From positions 19,871,511 to 19,935,510 of the forward strand of contig WARS01000029.1 in assembly GCA_008933995.1 (NCBI GenBank): DNA of 64,000 bases. The letters run 5' to 3'. Both the position numbers and the translations under genes were made by a program. Source of the DNA: Datnioides undecimradiatus. Taxonomy: Eukaryota > Chordata > Actinopteri > Lobotiformes > Datnioididae. The stretch's first letter is position 1. Each line of letters begins with the position of its first letter. This document shows positions 1 to 64,000 of this stretch, piece after piece. The notes beneath the pieces are model-generated. The model ran no database searches. It worked only from the letters and a program-made list of their open reading frames with translations, and was not told the DNA's origin.

Positions 1-841
1 GAGGGTTTTCACAATACAACCGCCGGAGAGTTTTCGTCTTTCGTCCTGCAGCAAAATACAGTTCTTGAAAAGTGAATTACAAACTGAGTCCCAATCGCAA
101 TACATAACCAAACACAAACGAAATTAAATCACAGTTAAAATCGTGCATGTAAACAGTATAAACCAACTGCTCACATTCTTCGCTGTAGATGTCTGTGTTA
201 GTTATGTAATTCATAATCCCGCGGCGCGATGCCGGTAAGACTTTTCAATGGCAACGAAAACGATCAAACAGATGCATCTGGTTTCGTTGGTCCAGTGCTC
301 CGTTCTGTGTGGTTCTATTTAAGGGTTGTAAACACCAAATGGTAAGCAAGGGTTGGTCCGCACACTAGCAGTAGCGGCTCTGCAGGTTTAAAAAAAAAGG
401 GGCTCCACGTGGCAGATGGTCTACCGGTTCAGGTCTTCCCTCTAGTTACAGTTAAAATGTGTAGGATTTAGGGGGATCAGTTGGCAGAATGGATTATAAT
501 AACTGTCCAGTAACATCTGACAATAAGAATTGTTGTGTTTTCATTATTAGAATGAGGTTTACAGAGGGAGCAGGTGTCTGCCATATTGCACCACCATGTT
601 TCTACAGTAGCCCACAATGGACAAACCAAGCACAGGGTCTAGAAAGTGTTTTTAGTGGCCGCCACAGGTTCACCTACAAGGGGAGGATGAGATGACGGGG
701 TATTGGCTGGGTTGCAATCTGCAACCTCGCCACTAGATGCCACTAAATCCCACACACTGCTTCTTTTAAATTTTAGTTTGAAGACCAGTTGTTAAGAAGT
801 GAACACTGTCAGAAAAACATATATGGCTTGACATGGGAAGA

Positions 842-847
842 TTTAAT
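842..847 (-). terminator. candidate poly(A) signal ATTAAA, distal
   Basis: Minus-strand ATTAAA about 370 bases past the stop, followed 20-50 bases later by a U/GU-rich stretch (ATATGTTTTTCTG, then AGTGTTC). The spacing suits cleavage and CstF binding better than the proximal site. No minus-strand AATAAA was seen between 1 and 1219, so the transcript may also end beyond the window. Confidence 0.4.
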
Positions 848-1018
848 GACCCGTTATCTTCTACAGCTTTTCTTTTGTTTTGCTTTTCATGGAAAATGTT
901 AGAATATGACCCAAATAAATAAACTAATCTATTATCCTGATTCTTAAAGAGATCGCGATAACCTAAAACTAATTGTGTTTCATGTCAACTGAACTACTCA
1001 CACACGTTTTAAGACTGA

Positions 1019-1024
1019 TTTAAT
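1019..1024 (-). terminator. candidate poly(A) signal ATTAAA, proximal
   Basis: Minus-strand ATTAAA about 195 bases past the stop codon, followed about 12 bases later by a GU-rich stretch (CGTGTGTGAG). The GU-rich element is rather close for a classical site, so this may be a minor proximal site. Confidence 0.35.
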
Positions 1025-1219
1025 GTAATTTGAGTGTATCTGGGGGGAAAGGGGAGCCCAGGTGACTCCCTTTGATTTATATTTTCTTTGTCCCTTAGCA
1101 ACAACAAACTAACCTTACTTTAAGTATCAAGACAGTTTTGCTAAACCTTGGGATCCTTAGTGATCGGATGCAGGCTCCACTCGGTTACCATGCACTGAGA
1201 GACCCCCTGGGGAGCGCGC

Positions 1220-63995
<62,776 letters not shown>

Positions 63996-64000
63996 TCAAA

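Larger units (their letters stand above)
1..1219 (-). other. ddah1 3' untranslated region and/or downstream flank
   Basis: Non-coding sequence immediately after the ddah1 stop, continuing off the left edge. It is AT-rich and holds no convincing open frame; the 68-codon frame at 489-695 on the plus strand has no recognisable motif. Two ATTAAA hexamers on the minus strand are candidate ends of the transcript. Where the UTR stops cannot be decided from sequence alone, and mammalian DDAH1 UTRs can be several kilobases. Confidence 0.6.

Overview
This is vertebrate nuclear DNA, and a teleost fish fits best, probably a spiny-rayed (percomorph) species. The evidence is GT-AG spliced coding exons in long AT-rich introns, abundant (CA)n and poly-A tracts, and dispersed repeats of types I recognise from spiny-rayed fish genomes. 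The species cannot be named from the sequence.

The window holds one gene, read on the minus strand: ddah1, dimethylarginine dimethylaminohydrolase 1. All six coding exons are present: 63968-63675, 18237-18138, 16422-16349, 11046-10927, 5362-5219 and 1336-1220. Together they give 849 coding bases, 282 codons plus stop, with every junction in frame and every intron GT-AG. The predicted enzyme keeps the catalytic Cys, the active-site His, the acidic cluster and the substrate arginines of DDAH1. It hydrolyses the nitric-oxide-synthase inhibitors asymmetric dimethylarginine and monomethylarginine to citrulline plus an amine.

From right to left: 63969-64000 is the last 32 bases before the ATG, so the core promoter lies outside the window. 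A CpG-rich block covers exon 1. Intron 1 is about 45.4 kb and holds most of the repeats, two CpG-dense blocks (about 43.75-43.87 kb and 55.27-55.56 kb), a group of CRE-like sites just beside the first block, and a GGAAA-rich segment with a perfect kappaB-type site near 29.5 kb. Introns 2-5 are 1.7, 5.3, 5.6 and 3.9 kb. The stretch left of 1220 is the 3' untranslated region and downstream flank, with two candidate poly(A) signals.

No second protein gene, tRNA gene, CRISPR array or bacterial-type system was found. The remaining open frames are short, many lack an ATG start, and none resembles a known family. No LTR or virus-derived element was recognised. The observations most worth following are the intronic CpG and CRE blocks, the GGAAA/kappaB cluster, a 34-base near-duplicate pair at 26.6 and 27.8 kb, and an 18-base duplication of the exon 3 polypyrimidine tract.
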